Positions 29,905 through 39,160 of a DNA stretch of 64,000 nucleotides are shown piece by piece (within the stretch, counting starts at the first letter, position 1; each line of letters begins with the position of its first letter). Below the pieces are notes generated by a model that worked only from the letters and a program-made list of their open reading frames with translations, did no database searches and was not told the DNA's origin. The translations under genes and the position numbers were made by a program. The DNA is from JACVRW01 sp963746825 (GTDB lineage: Bacteria > Actinomycetota > Thermoleophilia > Solirubrobacterales > Thermoleophilaceae). Location: positions 238,529-302,528 of the forward strand of contig CAVVCU010000004.1 of assembly GCA_963746825.1 (NCBI GenBank), given 5' to 3'.

Positions 29905-31050
29905 GTGGCCGGACGAGTCGTCCTCTTCGGCGCGACGGGCTACACGGGCGAGCTGACCGCCGAGGCCATGGTGGAGCGCGGCCTGCGCCCGGTGCTCGCG
30001 GCCCGAAGCAAGACCAAGCTCGAGGCGCTCGCCGCGAAGCTGGGCCAAGACCTGGAAACGGTCGTGGCCGACGTGAGCGATCCGCGCAGCGTGAGCGCGC
30101 TGGTGGAGGAGGGCGACGTGCTCGTGACCACGGTCGGCCCGTTCGTGCGCTGGGGAACGCCGGCCGCCGCGGCGGCCACCCACGCGGGCGCGCACTACCT
30201 CGATTCCACCGGCGAGCCCGCCTTCATCCGCGAGGTCTTCGAGCGCTACGGGCCGGCCGCGCAGCGCAAGGGCGCGGGCATGCTCACCTCGTTCGGCTAC
30301 GACTGGGTGCCCGGCAACCTGGCCGGCGGCCTCGCGCTGCGCGGCGCGGGCAAGGACGCCGTGCGCGTGGACATCGGTTACTTCTTCACCGGCAAGGGAT
30401 CGATGAGCGGTGGCACCCAGGCCTCGAGCGTGGGCGCCTTGGCCGAGCCGGGATTCGCCTTTCGCGATGGCCGGATTTGCAGCGAGCGGGGCGCCAAGCG
30501 CGTTCGCTCGTTCTCGGTGGAGGGCAAGGACAAGGACGCGGTCTCGGTGGGCGGCTCGGAGCACTTCGCCCTGCCCCGAAGCTCGCCCCAGTTGCGCGAG
30601 GTCAACGTCTACCTGGGCTGGTTCGGGCCGCTGGCCCGCCCCATGCAGGTGCTGTCCGTGGGCATGGGGCTGCCCGGCGCCGCCACCGTGGTCAAGAAGC
30701 TGGGCGAGCGCTTCGTCAAGGGCTCGACCGGAGGCCCGGACGCCGCCGCGCGAGCCAAGAGCGGCTCGTACGTCGTGGCCATCGCCTACGACGCGGCCGG
30801 GCGCGAGATGTGCGAGGTGCACCTGACCGGGGTCGACGGCTACACCTTCACCGGCCGAATTCTCGCCTGGGGGGCCGAGCAGGCGGCGAGCGGCGGGTTG
30901 CAGGGCACCGGGGCGCTCGGCCCGGTCGAGGCCTTCGGCCTTGTGGCCCTCGCCGACGGCTGCAGATGGGCCGGGCTCGAGGAGCAGGGTGAGTCGCGAG
31001 CCGCCTCGGGGGCGGCTCCGCCGGACTCGAAGGGTGCGACTGTCGGCTGA
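29905..31050 (+). CDS. Saccharopine dehydrogenase-like / trans-acting enoyl reductase family
   Basis: 381 residues. N-terminal Rossmann motif VVLFGATGYTGELTAEAMVERG, then ADVSDPRSVSALVEEGDVLVTTVGPF, LDSTGEPAFIREVF and GYDWVPGNLAGG. This matches the saccharopine-dehydrogenase-related group that includes mycobacterial trans-acting enoyl reductases for lipid assembly. The true substrate is unknown. GTG start; the 3' end overlaps the GH3-type gene by 17 bp. Confidence 0.85.
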   Translation: MAGRVVLFGATGYTGELTAEAMVERGLRPVLAARSKTKLEALAAKLGQDLETVVADVSDPRSVSALVEEGDVLVTTVGPFVRWGTPAAAAATHAGAHYLDSTGEPAFIREVFERYGPAAQRKGAGMLTSFGYDWVPGNLAGGLALRGAGKDAVRVDIGYFFTGKGSMSGGTQASSVGALAEPGFAFRDGRICSERGAKRVRSFSVEGKDKDAVSVGGSEHFALPRSSPQLREVNVYLGWFGPLARPMQVLSVGMGLPGAATVVKKLGERFVKGSTGGPDAAARAKSGSYVVAIAYDAAGREMCEVHLTGVDGYTFTGRILAWGAEQAASGGLQGTGALGPVEAFGLVALADGCRWAGLEEQGESRAASGAAPPDSKGATVG

Positions 31051-32179
31051 TCCGGCCGCCCGGCGGCGGCTGGCCCTGCTCATCGCGGCGGCGCTCCTGG
31101 CCCTGGTCGTGGGGGTGGCCGTGGGAGCCGGCGGCGGCGACGACGAGGCCGCGGAGCGGGCCGAGCCCGCGACGCAAGAGGCGCCCGAGGGGCGCACCGT
31201 CGAGGCGGTGGATCGCCTGAGCCTTCGTCAGCAGGTCGGCCAGGTCACGATCTCGAGCTTCCCCGATCCGGCCGCGCCCGACTACGTCCGCCGTCGCCTG
31301 CGCGCCCGCGAGACGGCCGGCGTGATCCTGTTCGGGCTCAACGCCGGCACCCCGGAGCAGTGGCGAGCGCTCACGCGTTCGGTGCAGCGCCCGGCCGGCG
31401 GCGGCGCGCTCGTGATGGTCGACCAGGAGGGAGGCGACGTGCGCACGGTCGGGTGGGCCGGTCCGGCGGCGGCCCAGCCGGCGCAGGGGGATCCTTCCGC
31501 CGTGCGGCGGAGCGCCGAGGAGGCGGCCCGCCAGCTGCGCGGCGTGGGCGTGAACGTGAACCTCGCGCCGGTGGCCGACGTGCCCGGCGGCGCGGCGCCC
31601 GCGCTCGGGTCGCGCGCCTTCAGCGGCGACGCCGATGCCGTCGGCGCCGCCACGCGCGGCGCGATCGAGGGCATGAGCTCCGCCGGGGTGGCTGCCACCG
31701 CCAAGCATTTCCCCGGCCTGGGCCGGGCTCAGGTGAACACCGACGACGGCTCCGCCGACGTGCCCGGCGAGATCGACGCCGACCTCGAGCCCTTCCGGGC
31801 GGCGATCGCCGCGGGCGCGCCGCTGGTGATGCTCTCTCACGCCCGCTACCCGGCCCTGGACCCCGACCGGATCGCGTCGCAGTCCCCGGCCATCGTCACG
31901 GGCCTGCTGCGCGAGGAGCTCGGCTTCGAGGGGGTGATCGTGACGGACTCGATCGAGGCTCAGGCCGTGCTCGACCGATCCGGGATCGCCCGGGCGGCCG
32001 AACGCTCGATCGCGGCCGGCACCGACCTCATCCTCACCACCGGAAGCGCGAGCTGGAACCAGGTCCATCCCTGGCTGCTGCGCCGCGCGCGGGCCTCGGA
32101 GGAGTTTCGCGAGCGCATCCGCGAGTCGGCGGCGCGGGTACTGGCCTTGAAGAAGCGCCTCGCGGCCGGCCGACCCTAG
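31034..32179 (+). CDS. GH3-family hydrolase (NagZ-like) with altered catalytic dyad
   Basis: 381 residues with an N-terminal membrane anchor (LALLIAAALLALVVGVAVGA) and a GH3 barrel: LRQQVGQVTISSFP, GVILFGLNA, LVMVDQEGGDVRTV, NVNLAPVADVPGG, KHFPGLG and the nucleophile-bearing VTDSIEAQA. In typical NagZ enzymes KHFPGHG is followed by a D-S-H triplet carrying the acid/base dyad; here the aligned triplet is N-T-D. Activity on N-acetylglucosaminides is therefore uncertain. GTG 31034 chosen to start just before the anchor. Confidence 0.85.
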   Translation: MRLSADPAARRRLALLIAAALLALVVGVAVGAGGGDDEAAERAEPATQEAPEGRTVEAVDRLSLRQQVGQVTISSFPDPAAPDYVRRRLRARETAGVILFGLNAGTPEQWRALTRSVQRPAGGGALVMVDQEGGDVRTVGWAGPAAAQPAQGDPSAVRRSAEEAARQLRGVGVNVNLAPVADVPGGAAPALGSRAFSGDADAVGAATRGAIEGMSSAGVAATAKHFPGLGRAQVNTDDGSADVPGEIDADLEPFRAAIAAGAPLVMLSHARYPALDPDRIASQSPAIVTGLLREELGFEGVIVTDSIEAQAVLDRSGIARAAERSIAAGTDLILTTGSASWNQVHPWLLRRARASEEFRERIRESAARVLALKKRLAAGRP

Positions 32180-32205
32180 CTCGCCGGCCAGGAATCAGCG
32201 GGGGT

Positions 32206-32225
32206 CCGGGGGCGTGAGCCCCCGG
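32206..32225. terminator. Hairpin between GH3 gene and ppk
   Basis: Perfect 8-bp stem CCGGGGGC / GCCCCCGG with loop GTGA in the 49-bp gap between the convergent GH3-type gene and ppk. No T-tract. Probably a bidirectional terminator. Confidence 0.6.
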
Positions 32226-32228
32226 CTC

Positions 32229-34316
32229 CTATCCCTCGGCTGAGGCGCGCTCGACCGCGCGCTCGGTCAGCTCGCGGTGCACCGAGCGCTCGCCCCCGCT
32301 CCGGCGTTCCCAGTTGTCGTCGGCGCCCAGCTCCCAGGCGAACGTGTCGTCGGCCAGGCACAGCTCGATCGTCTCCTCGATCTCGCGCCGGGCCTTCTCG
32401 TCGTCGATGGGCACCAGCAGCTCCACGCGCGTGTCGAGGTTGCGCGGCATGAGATCGCCCGACCCCATCCAGTAGAAGCGCTCGTCGCCGCGGTGGAATC
32501 CGTACACGCGCGAGTGCTCGAGGAAGCGGCCCACCACCGAGATCACGCGGATGTTCTCGGACACCCCGGCCACGCCGGGGCGCAGGCAGCAGATGCCGCG
32601 CACGTTGATGTCCACCGGCACCCCGGCCTGCGACGCCTGGTAGAGCGCGCGGATGCACTGAGCGTCGACAAGCGAGTTGAGCTTGAGGACGATGCGCGTC
32701 TCCTGGCCCTGCTCGTGCGCCTCGATCGTGCGCTCCACCTCCTCCAGGTACCAGGAGCGCATGTGGTCGGGCGCGACGATGGCCTTGCGGTACTCGGGGG
32801 AGCGGGCCGCACCGGTCAGCGCGTTGAACAGCTCGGCCACGTCGGCGGCCAGCGCGCGATCGGTGGTGAACAGCCCGAAGTCCTCGTACAGCCGCGCGGT
32901 CTTCGCGTGGTAGTTGCCCGTGCCCACGTGCACGTAGTGCCGCGCGCCGTCCCCCTCGCGCCGCACGATCAGCAGCGCCTTGGCGTGCGTCTTGAGGCCG
33001 GGGAGCCCGTGCACCACGTGGGCGCCCGCCTCCTCCAGCGAGCGCGCCCAGCCGATGTTGCGGCTCTCGTCGAAGCGCGCCTTGAGCTCGACCAGACACA
33101 CGGCCTGCTTGCCCCGCTCGGCGGCCTTGATCAGCGAGGGCACGAGCTCCGAGTCGTCCGACGTGCGGTACACGGTCATCTTGATGGCCAGCACGTCAGG
33201 GTCGTCCACGGCCTGCTGGATAAGGCGTTCGACGCTGGAGGCAAACGACTCGTAGGGATGGTGGACGAGCAGGTCGCCGGCCCGCATGGCGGCCATCACG
33301 TCGGCCTTGCCCTCATCGGTGTCTGCGAAGGCCGGCGGGGTGACCGGTTTCCACGGCGGGTCGCGCAGCTCGCGGTGGCCCGCCTCTCCGTAGAGGGACC
33401 ACAGATCATCGAGGTCGAGCAGTCCCTCGATGTCGACCACCTGAGATTCATCGATGGCCAGTTGCTGCACGAGGTACTCGCGCATGTCCGGATCCATGGA
33501 GGACGACGCCTCGAGGCGAACGACCTCGCCGAAGCGCCGGCGGCGCAGCTCGTCCTCCACTGCGCGCAGCAGGTCGTCGGCCTCGTCGGACACCGTGAAG
33601 TCGGCGTCGCGGGTCACACGGAAGAAGTCGTGGCGCAGGATCTTCATGCCCGGGAAGAGCTGGTCGAGATGGCGAGCGATCACCGACTCGAGCGGCACGA
33701 ACAGGTCGCGTCCGATGGGCACAAAGCGCGGCAGCACCTCCTTGGGCACCTTGACGCGCGCGAAGATCTCCTGCTCTGACACCGGATCGCGCAGCCACAC
33801 CGCGAGTGAGAGCGAGAGGTTCGATATGTAGGGGAAGGGCCGCCCGGGGCCCACGGCCAGCGGGGTCAGCACGGGGAAGATCTGCTCGACGAACTGGCGG
33901 TCGATCGCCTCGAGCTCCTCGGCGTCACACTCGGCGCAGTCGATCACCCGGACTCCGTGCTCCACGAGAGCGGGGCGAACGTGCTCCTCCCACTGGCGCG
34001 ACTGGCGTTGGCCCAGCTCGCGCGTGCGCTCGAGGATCCGCTCGGTCGTCTCGCCCGGGGCCAGGCCGTCGGGCCCGCGGGCGTCGATCCCCGCGTCGAC
34101 CTGGTCGTAGAGGCCGGCCACGCGCACCATGAAGAACTCGTCGAGGTTGGAGGCGTAGATGGCCAGGAACTTGACGCGCTCGAGCAGCGGGGTCGATTCG
34201 TCCTCGGCCAGCTCGAGCACGCGCTCGTTGAACTGGAGCCAGGACAGCTCGCGGTTGGTGAACAGCTCCGGGGAGTCGAGCGACGGCGCTTGTTGCGGTG
34301 CGGTAACAGCTTCCAT
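32229..34316 (-). CDS. ppk: Polyphosphate kinase 1
   Basis: Reversibly polymerises the ATP gamma-phosphate into polyphosphate at the membrane. 695 residues, normal length. N-terminal NRELSWLQFNERVLELA, FYISNLSLSLAV-like segment (PFPYISNLSLSL), the catalytic phospho-His region HGLPGLKTHAKALLIV, GTGNYHAKTARLYEDFGL, and a C-terminal VYGFHRGDERFYWMGSGDL. Divergent from sixA with only 23 bp between starts, so they share a control region. Together with ppx, phoU and pst this is a phosphate-storage island. Confidence 0.96.
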   Translation of the reverse strand: MEAVTAPQQAPSLDSPELFTNRELSWLQFNERVLELAEDESTPLLERVKFLAIYASNLDEFFMVRVAGLYDQVDAGIDARGPDGLAPGETTERILERTRELGQRQSRQWEEHVRPALVEHGVRVIDCAECDAEELEAIDRQFVEQIFPVLTPLAVGPGRPFPYISNLSLSLAVWLRDPVSEQEIFARVKVPKEVLPRFVPIGRDLFVPLESVIARHLDQLFPGMKILRHDFFRVTRDADFTVSDEADDLLRAVEDELRRRRFGEVVRLEASSSMDPDMREYLVQQLAIDESQVVDIEGLLDLDDLWSLYGEAGHRELRDPPWKPVTPPAFADTDEGKADVMAAMRAGDLLVHHPYESFASSVERLIQQAVDDPDVLAIKMTVYRTSDDSELVPSLIKAAERGKQAVCLVELKARFDESRNIGWARSLEEAGAHVVHGLPGLKTHAKALLIVRREGDGARHYVHVGTGNYHAKTARLYEDFGLFTTDRALAADVAELFNALTGAARSPEYRKAIVAPDHMRSWYLEEVERTIEAHEQGQETRIVLKLNSLVDAQCIRALYQASQAGVPVDINVRGICCLRPGVAGVSENIRVISVVGRFLEHSRVYGFHRGDERFYWMGSGDLMPRNLDTRVELLVPIDDEKARREIEETIELCLADDTFAWELGADDNWERRSGGERSVHRELTERAVERASAEG

Positions 34317-34339
34317 GGCGTCAGCCTCTATCGTGCCCG

Positions 34340-34777
34340 ATGCGCGTGCTTTGGCTGCTCAGACACGGAGATGCCGAGGACGGCTCGCCCGACGCCGAGC
34401 GAAAGCTCACCGACAAGGGACGCGAGCAGTCTAAGGCCGCTGGCGCCGCGCTGGCGGCATTGGGTGTGAAATTGGAGGCGTGCCTGACCAGCCCGAAGGT
34501 GCGCGCCGCCCAGACCGCGGAGCTGGCCTGCGAAGCGCTCGGGGTGGAGGCCGAGCTCGAGCCCAAGCTGGCCGGTGGGCCGTTCGACGCCGAGGCGCTG
34601 GCCGCCGGCCTCGGCGACCACGTGATGCTGGTGGGACATGATCCGGACTTCTCGGCCGCGGTGCACTCGCTCACCGGCGCACAGGTGCGTATGAAGAAGG
34701 GCGGGCTCGCCGGCATCGAGAAGGGCGAGCTCAAGGTGCTCCTTCGCCCGGCTGAGCTCAAGAGAATCGCCGGCTGA
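34340..34777 (+). CDS. sixA: SixA-type phosphohistidine phosphatase
   Basis: Histidine phosphatase superfamily, 145 residues. Catalytic RHG motif at residues 8-10 (LWLLRHGDAE), LTDKGREQSKAAG, SPKVRAAQTAELA, and second histidine in LVGHDPDFSAAVHSL. The short single-domain form fits SixA. Placed head-to-head with ppk, which itself uses phospho-histidine chemistry; a direct link is inference. Confidence 0.9.
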   Translation: MRVLWLLRHGDAEDGSPDAERKLTDKGREQSKAAGAALAALGVKLEACLTSPKVRAAQTAELACEALGVEAELEPKLAGGPFDAEALAAGLGDHVMLVGHDPDFSAAVHSLTGAQVRMKKGGLAGIEKGELKVLLRPAELKRIAG

Positions 34778-34784
34778 GCCGCAA

Positions 34785-34804
34785 GCAGCCGGCTGGCCGG
34801 CTGC
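34785..34804. terminator. Hairpin between sixA and ppx
   Basis: Perfect 8-bp stem GCAGCCGG / CCGGCTGC with loop CTGG, between the convergent sixA and ppx stops. No T-tract. Confidence 0.6.
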
Positions 34805-34816
34805 GCGCGGATGGCA

Positions 34817-35701
34817 TCAGGCAAGCCGGCGCCCCTCCACGAGCTCCAGCAGCACGCCCTCGCGAAGCCCCCCGCGCGCGATCCGCAGCGGAAGTGCCAG
34901 GAGGTCCGAGATCGCCTCGAGCACGAGGATGCCCGCCGGGAGCAGCCGCACGCGCTCGCGGTCGAGCTCGAAGCGGGCGGCCACCTCCTCGATCGGCGTC
35001 ATGCACAGCACCCGCACTCCGCGCTCGAGCGTCTCGTGCACCAGCTCGGCGCCGAGCAGGCGACGCAGTGAGGTGGCCGTGCCGCCCACCGCCACCGCGT
35101 CCTCGGCGGGCGGAGGCTCGAGCCCCTCGAAGGTGCCGGCCACGTGGCGGCGGACCTTCTCGAGCTCATCGACCGACGGCGGATCGGAGCGCAGGTAGGC
35201 GTCGGCGAGGAAGCCGGAGCCGATCCGAAAGGAGGCCGACCACGACATCGCGCCGTCGGCTTCCCCGATGGCGATCTCCGAGGAGCCGCCGCCCACGTCG
35301 ACCACCGCGATCGGGCCCTCGGCCGGCTCCAGGAGCGTCCGCGTGGCGCCGACGAACGACAGCCGCGCCTCCTCCTCGCCCGTGAGCACCTCGAGATCCA
35401 TGCCGCCCGCCTCCTGAACGGCGGCCACCAGCTCGTGGCGGTTGGACGCGTTGCGAATTGCGGCCGTGGCGACGGCGGAGATGTGGTCGGCCCCCACCTC
35501 CCGCGCGCAGGCGACCTGCGTGCGCACCACCTCCGCGGTCTCGGCGATCTTCTCCGGCGGTATGCCGCCGCTCGTTCTCAGGCTCTTCCCGATGCGCGTG
35601 AACGCCCTCTGGGTGACCAGCTCGCGCAGCTGCCCGTCACCCGCATCGGCCACCAGCAGCCGGGTTGTGTTGCTGCCGATGTCGATGCAGGCGCAGATCA
35701 A
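34817..35701 (-). CDS. ppx: Exopolyphosphatase / pppGpp phosphohydrolase (Ppx/GppA)
   Basis: ASKHA-fold phosphatase, 294 residues, short form lacking the C-terminal HD-like domain of E. coli PPX. ACIDIGSNTTRLLVAD at the N terminus, ATAAIRNASNRHEL, TGEEEARLSFVGA, VVDVGGGSSEIAIG, and AVGGTATSLRRLL. TTG start at 35701 overlaps the phoU stop by 4 bp (TTGA), which fixes the start and shows co-transcription at the end of the pst operon. Confidence 0.93.
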   Translation of the reverse strand: MICACIDIGSNTTRLLVADAGDGQLRELVTQRAFTRIGKSLRTSGGIPPEKIAETAEVVRTQVACAREVGADHISAVATAAIRNASNRHELVAAVQEAGGMDLEVLTGEEEARLSFVGATRTLLEPAEGPIAVVDVGGGSSEIAIGEADGAMSWSASFRIGSGFLADAYLRSDPPSVDELEKVRRHVAGTFEGLEPPPAEDAVAVGGTATSLRRLLGAELVHETLERGVRVLCMTPIEEVAARFELDRERVRLLPAGILVLEAISDLLALPLRIARGGLREGVLLELVEGRRLA

Positions 35702-36402
35702 GCGGTGGACGGCGGCGCGAGCTCTGGGTGCGACGCGTCCTCGAATTCCCGGAACAGCCCGGTGACCACGAAGGCGGTCTGCTCGCCGATGTCCACGGCA
35801 TTGTCGCCGATTCGCTCGATGGCGCGAGCGATCAGCATCATGTGCATTGCCCACTCGCGCGTGTCGGGGTCGTCCCCGATGTCGAGCGCGAGCCGGAATA
35901 CGTCCCGATTGAGACGGTCGATCTCGTCGTCTTGGCGGACGAGGTCCTGAGCCAGAGCGACATCGCGCCGCTCGAAGGCCTGCTTGCACTGGACCACCTG
36001 TACGCGGGCCTGCGCCCCCATCCGCGCGATGTCGTCGAGTACCTGGGCGTCGGAGGGCGGCTCGTGGCCGGCCAGCGGCACGAGCTTGGCGATGTTCACG
36101 CACTGGTCCCCCATGCGCTCGATGTTCTTCATCACGTGGAGCAGCGCGGCGACGATGCGCAGGTCGCCGGCCACCGGCGCCTGCAGCGCCAGCAGCGACA
36201 GGATTCCCTGCTGCACCTCGAGGTAGCGGCCGTCGATGCGGTCGTCATCGGAGATCACCATGGCCGCGAGCTCGACGTCCTGATGCTGGACGGTCTCGAG
36301 CGCGCGGTCGAGGGCGCCGGTCACGAGGTCGAGCCCGCCTAGGGCCTGCACCTCGAGCTTGGCGAGCTCCTCCTGGAAGTGAGAGCGGGCTGTGTTGGCC
36401 AC
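35698..36402 (-). CDS. phoU: PhoU phosphate-signalling protein
   Basis: 234 residues forming two three-helix PhoU repeats: SHFQEELAKLEVQALGGLDLV, then DDDRIDGRYLEVQQGILSLLALQ (split across helices), RIVAALLHVMKNIERMGDQCVNIAKL, and the second copy with MHMMLIARAIERIGDNAVDIGEQ. The conserved E(R)xGD metal-binding motifs appear in both repeats. It damps phosphate-regulon signalling and Pst uptake. GTG start 1 bp after pstB. Confidence 0.95.
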   Translation of the reverse strand: MANTARSHFQEELAKLEVQALGGLDLVTGALDRALETVQHQDVELAAMVISDDDRIDGRYLEVQQGILSLLALQAPVAGDLRIVAALLHVMKNIERMGDQCVNIAKLVPLAGHEPPSDAQVLDDIARMGAQARVQVVQCKQAFERRDVALAQDLVRQDDEIDRLNRDVFRLALDIGDDPDTREWAMHMMLIARAIERIGDNAVDIGEQTAFVVTGLFREFEDASHPELAPPSTA

Positions 36403-36403
36403 G

Positions 36404-37315
36404 TCAGCCGACCTTGCCGGTGACGTAGGCCTCGGTGCGAGAGTCGGAGGGGTTGGTGAAGATCTTGTCGGTGTCGTCGAACTCCACCACTCGGCCCGAG
36501 CGGTGCTCCTCGTCGTCGAGCTCGACGGTGAAGAAGGCGGTCTTGTCGGACACGCGCGCCGCCTGCTGCATGTTGTGCGTGACGATCACGATCGAGTACT
36601 CCTCCTTGAGCTCCATCATGAGGTCCTCGATCTTGCCCGTGGAGATGGGATCGAGTGCCGAGCAGGGCTCGTCCATGAGGATCACGTCGGGCGAGACCGC
36701 GAGGCAGCGGGCGATGCACAGGCGCTGCTGCTGGCCGCCGGACATGCCGAAGGCGTTGGTCTTGAGACGGTCCTTGACCTCGTCCCACAGCGCGCCCTGC
36801 TTGAGCGCGCGCTCCACCATTTCGTCCATGTCGCCCTTCATGCCCAGCACGCGCGGGCCGAACGCGATGTTGTCGTAGATCGACTTGGGGAACGGGTTGG
36901 GCTTCTGGAAGACCATGCCGATCCGCTTGCGCACCTCGACTGCATCGACGTCGGGGCCGTAGAGGTCCTGGCCGTGGTAGGTGACCTTGCCCTCGACGCG
37001 GGCCGTGGGGATCAGGTCGTTCATCCGGTTCAGCACGCGGATCAGGGTGGACTTGCCGCAGCCCGAGGGCCCGATCAGCGCGGTGATCTCGTTCTTGCCG
37101 ATGTCGAACGAGACGCCGCGCACGGCCGGCTTGGGGCCGTAGGACACCTGTACGTCCTCGAGGCCGAAGATCGCCTCCCGCTCGCCGCGTTCGAAGCGAG
37201 GCGCGCCATCCACGGCGGGCGCTCCACTGGAGTTCTCGCCGGAGGGAACCCCGATGGGCTGGCTCAAGCCCCGCTGCTCGCTCTTGTCCTGCGGTTCGGT
37301 CACCCGTTCAGACAC
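36404..37315 (-). CDS. pstB: Phosphate ABC transporter ATPase
   Basis: 303 residues. Walker A GPSGCGKST, PstB-specific LNRMNDLIPTARVEG, MVFQKPNPFPKSIYDN, signature MSGGQQQR, Walker B VILMDEPCSALDPIST and switch His in VTHNMQQAA. About 45 residues precede the usual start of PstB and include a Gly/Ser/Pro-rich linker. Fits the pstS-pstC-pstA-pstB-phoU order. Confidence 0.96.
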   Translation of the reverse strand: MSERVTEPQDKSEQRGLSQPIGVPSGENSSGAPAVDGAPRFERGEREAIFGLEDVQVSYGPKPAVRGVSFDIGKNEITALIGPSGCGKSTLIRVLNRMNDLIPTARVEGKVTYHGQDLYGPDVDAVEVRKRIGMVFQKPNPFPKSIYDNIAFGPRVLGMKGDMDEMVERALKQGALWDEVKDRLKTNAFGMSGGQQQRLCIARCLAVSPDVILMDEPCSALDPISTGKIEDLMMELKEEYSIVIVTHNMQQAARVSDKTAFFTVELDDEEHRSGRVVEFDDTDKIFTNPSDSRTEAYVTGKVG

Positions 37316-37325
37316 TTTCGCTCAC

Positions 37326-38216
37326 CTACCACTTCTGCTCGTATCGGTTTCGCAGCCAGATAGCGACGCTGTTCATGGCCAGGAGCAGGATCATGAGTAG
37401 CAGGATGCCGGCGGCTGCGAGGGGACGGTAGTCGTTTACGTCGTTGGAGGGGCGCGAGATCCAGTCGAAGATCTGGATGGGCATCGCGGTGAAGTCCGAG
37501 CTGAGGCCGTCCGGGTTGAAGGCGATGAAGGTGGCAGCACCGACCACGATCAGAGGAGCCGTCTCGCCGATGGCCCGCGCCAGCGCCAGGATGACCCCGG
37601 TGGCGATACCCGGGATGGCGGCGGGCAGGACCTGCTTCCAGATCGTCTGCCACTGGGTGGCGCCGAGCGCCATCGAGCCCTCGCGGATCGAGGGGGGCAC
37701 CGCGCGGATGGCCTCACGGCCGGCGATGATCACCACCGGCAGCACCAGCAGGCCGAGCGTCAGGCCTCCGGCGAGGATCACGGGACCGAGGGACAGCGGG
37801 CCGCGCACGAGGAAGGCGAGCCCGAGAATTCCGTAGACGATCGAGGGCACGGCCGCGAGGTTCTGGATGTTGAGCTCGATGAGGCGGTTGAACCACTTGG
37901 TGCCGTCGGCGTACTCCTCGAGGTATATGGCGGTCGCGACGCCCACGGGGACGATGAAGATCGTGCAGACGCCCATCAGCCAGATCGTGCCCCACAGGGC
38001 CGCCTGGATCCCCGACTGGTCGGCGCTGATCGACGAGAAGCTGGTGATGAAGTCGAGGTTGAGGCGGTCCACGCCGTCCTTGACCACGTCGTAGAGCAGG
38101 ACGCCGAGCAAGAGGAACGAGATGCCGACGCAGACGAGAAGGGCAGCCCGGAAGCCGTTGTCCTTCGCGCGACGCGATCCCGATGGCTGGCCAATCGCTT
38201 GCGACTCCGTGCTCAT
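37326..38216 (-). CDS. pstA: Phosphate ABC transporter permease PstA
   Basis: 296 residues with six membrane segments. Conserved GIQAALWGTIWLMGVC region, AIYLEEYADGTKW, VPSIVYGILGLAFLV and the EAA-like cytoplasmic loop EGSMALGATQWQTIWKQVLP; the C-terminal ALARAIGETAPLIVVGAA is typical of PstA. ATG 38216 overlaps the pstC stop (ATGA), fixing the start. Confidence 0.95.
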   Translation of the reverse strand: MSTESQAIGQPSGSRRAKDNGFRAALLVCVGISFLLLGVLLYDVVKDGVDRLNLDFITSFSSISADQSGIQAALWGTIWLMGVCTIFIVPVGVATAIYLEEYADGTKWFNRLIELNIQNLAAVPSIVYGILGLAFLVRGPLSLGPVILAGGLTLGLLVLPVVIIAGREAIRAVPPSIREGSMALGATQWQTIWKQVLPAAIPGIATGVILALARAIGETAPLIVVGAATFIAFNPDGLSSDFTAMPIQIFDWISRPSNDVNDYRPLAAAGILLLMILLLAMNSVAIWLRNRYEQKW

Positions 38217-39160
38217 TCGTAGACCTGCCGATACTTGCGCACGAATCGGATCGAGATGAGGTTGAAGATCAGAGTTATGACGAAGAGGGTGGTTCCCACC
38301 GCGAAGATGGTCTTGTAGGCGATCGATCCGGTGGCGATGTCGCCCTTGGCGGTCGAGGCGATGAAGGCCGTCATCGTCTCCATGGACTTGAACAGGTTCA
38401 AGCCCCACTGAGGCTGCAGTCCACCGGCGATGACCACCACCATCGTTTCGCCCACAGCACGGGAGAAGCCGAGGACGACCGACGCGACGATTCCGGAGAG
38501 AGCAGCGGGAAACACCACGCGGAGGGTCGTCTGAATCTTGGCGGCGCCGAGGCCGAAGGCTCCCTCACGCAGCGAACCCGGTACCGCGGACATCGAGTCC
38601 TCCGAGATGGAGGCCACGGTGGGGACGATCAGGAAGCCGATGATGATGCCGGCCGCGAGGCCGTTGAAAATGGCGACATCGGAGCCGAACAGGCCTCGCA
38701 GGATCTCCGGCGTGAAGAAGGTCAGGGCGAAGTAGCCGAACACAATGGTGGGCACGCCCGCCAGAATCTCGAGCATCGGCTTGATCACCTTGCGTACCCG
38801 CGGCTTGGCGTACTCGCTCAGATAGATGGCGGCGGCGAGCCCAAGCGGCACGGCTACCACCATCGCCACCAGGCTGATGAGCATGGTTCCCAGCACCAAC
38901 GGCAGCACACCGAAGGACGCCGGCTCGAACAGCGGGGACCATTCGGTGCCGAACAGGTAGCCGCCGACGCCGGTTTCGCGGAAGAACGAGATCGTCTCGC
39001 CGACCAGCGAGAGCACGATTCCTGTGGTGGTCAGGACGGAGATGAGTGCGGCGAGGATCAGCAGAGCCTTGATCAGGTCCTCGCCCCAGCGGCGGCGAGC
39101 CGCGCGGAGGCGTGGTGCCTCCGCGCGGCCCTTCGCAGCAGCTGTCGAAGCAGCTTCCAC
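38213..39160 (-). CDS. pstC: Phosphate ABC transporter permease PstC
   Basis: 315 residues, six membrane segments. TGIVLSLVGETISFFRE, TEWSPLFEPASFGVLPLV, AIYLSEYAKPRVRKVIKP, GVPTIVFGYFALTFF, the coupling loop EGAFGLGAAKIQTTLRVVFP and GFSRAVGETMVVVIAGG. GTG start immediately follows the pstS stop (0 bp spacing). Confidence 0.95.
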   Translation of the reverse strand: MEAASTAAAKGRAEAPRLRAARRRWGEDLIKALLILAALISVLTTTGIVLSLVGETISFFRETGVGGYLFGTEWSPLFEPASFGVLPLVLGTMLISLVAMVVAVPLGLAAAIYLSEYAKPRVRKVIKPMLEILAGVPTIVFGYFALTFFTPEILRGLFGSDVAIFNGLAAGIIIGFLIVPTVASISEDSMSAVPGSLREGAFGLGAAKIQTTLRVVFPAALSGIVASVVLGFSRAVGETMVVVIAGGLQPQWGLNLFKSMETMTAFIASTAKGDIATGSIAYKTIFAVGTTLFVITLIFNLISIRFVRKYRQVYE

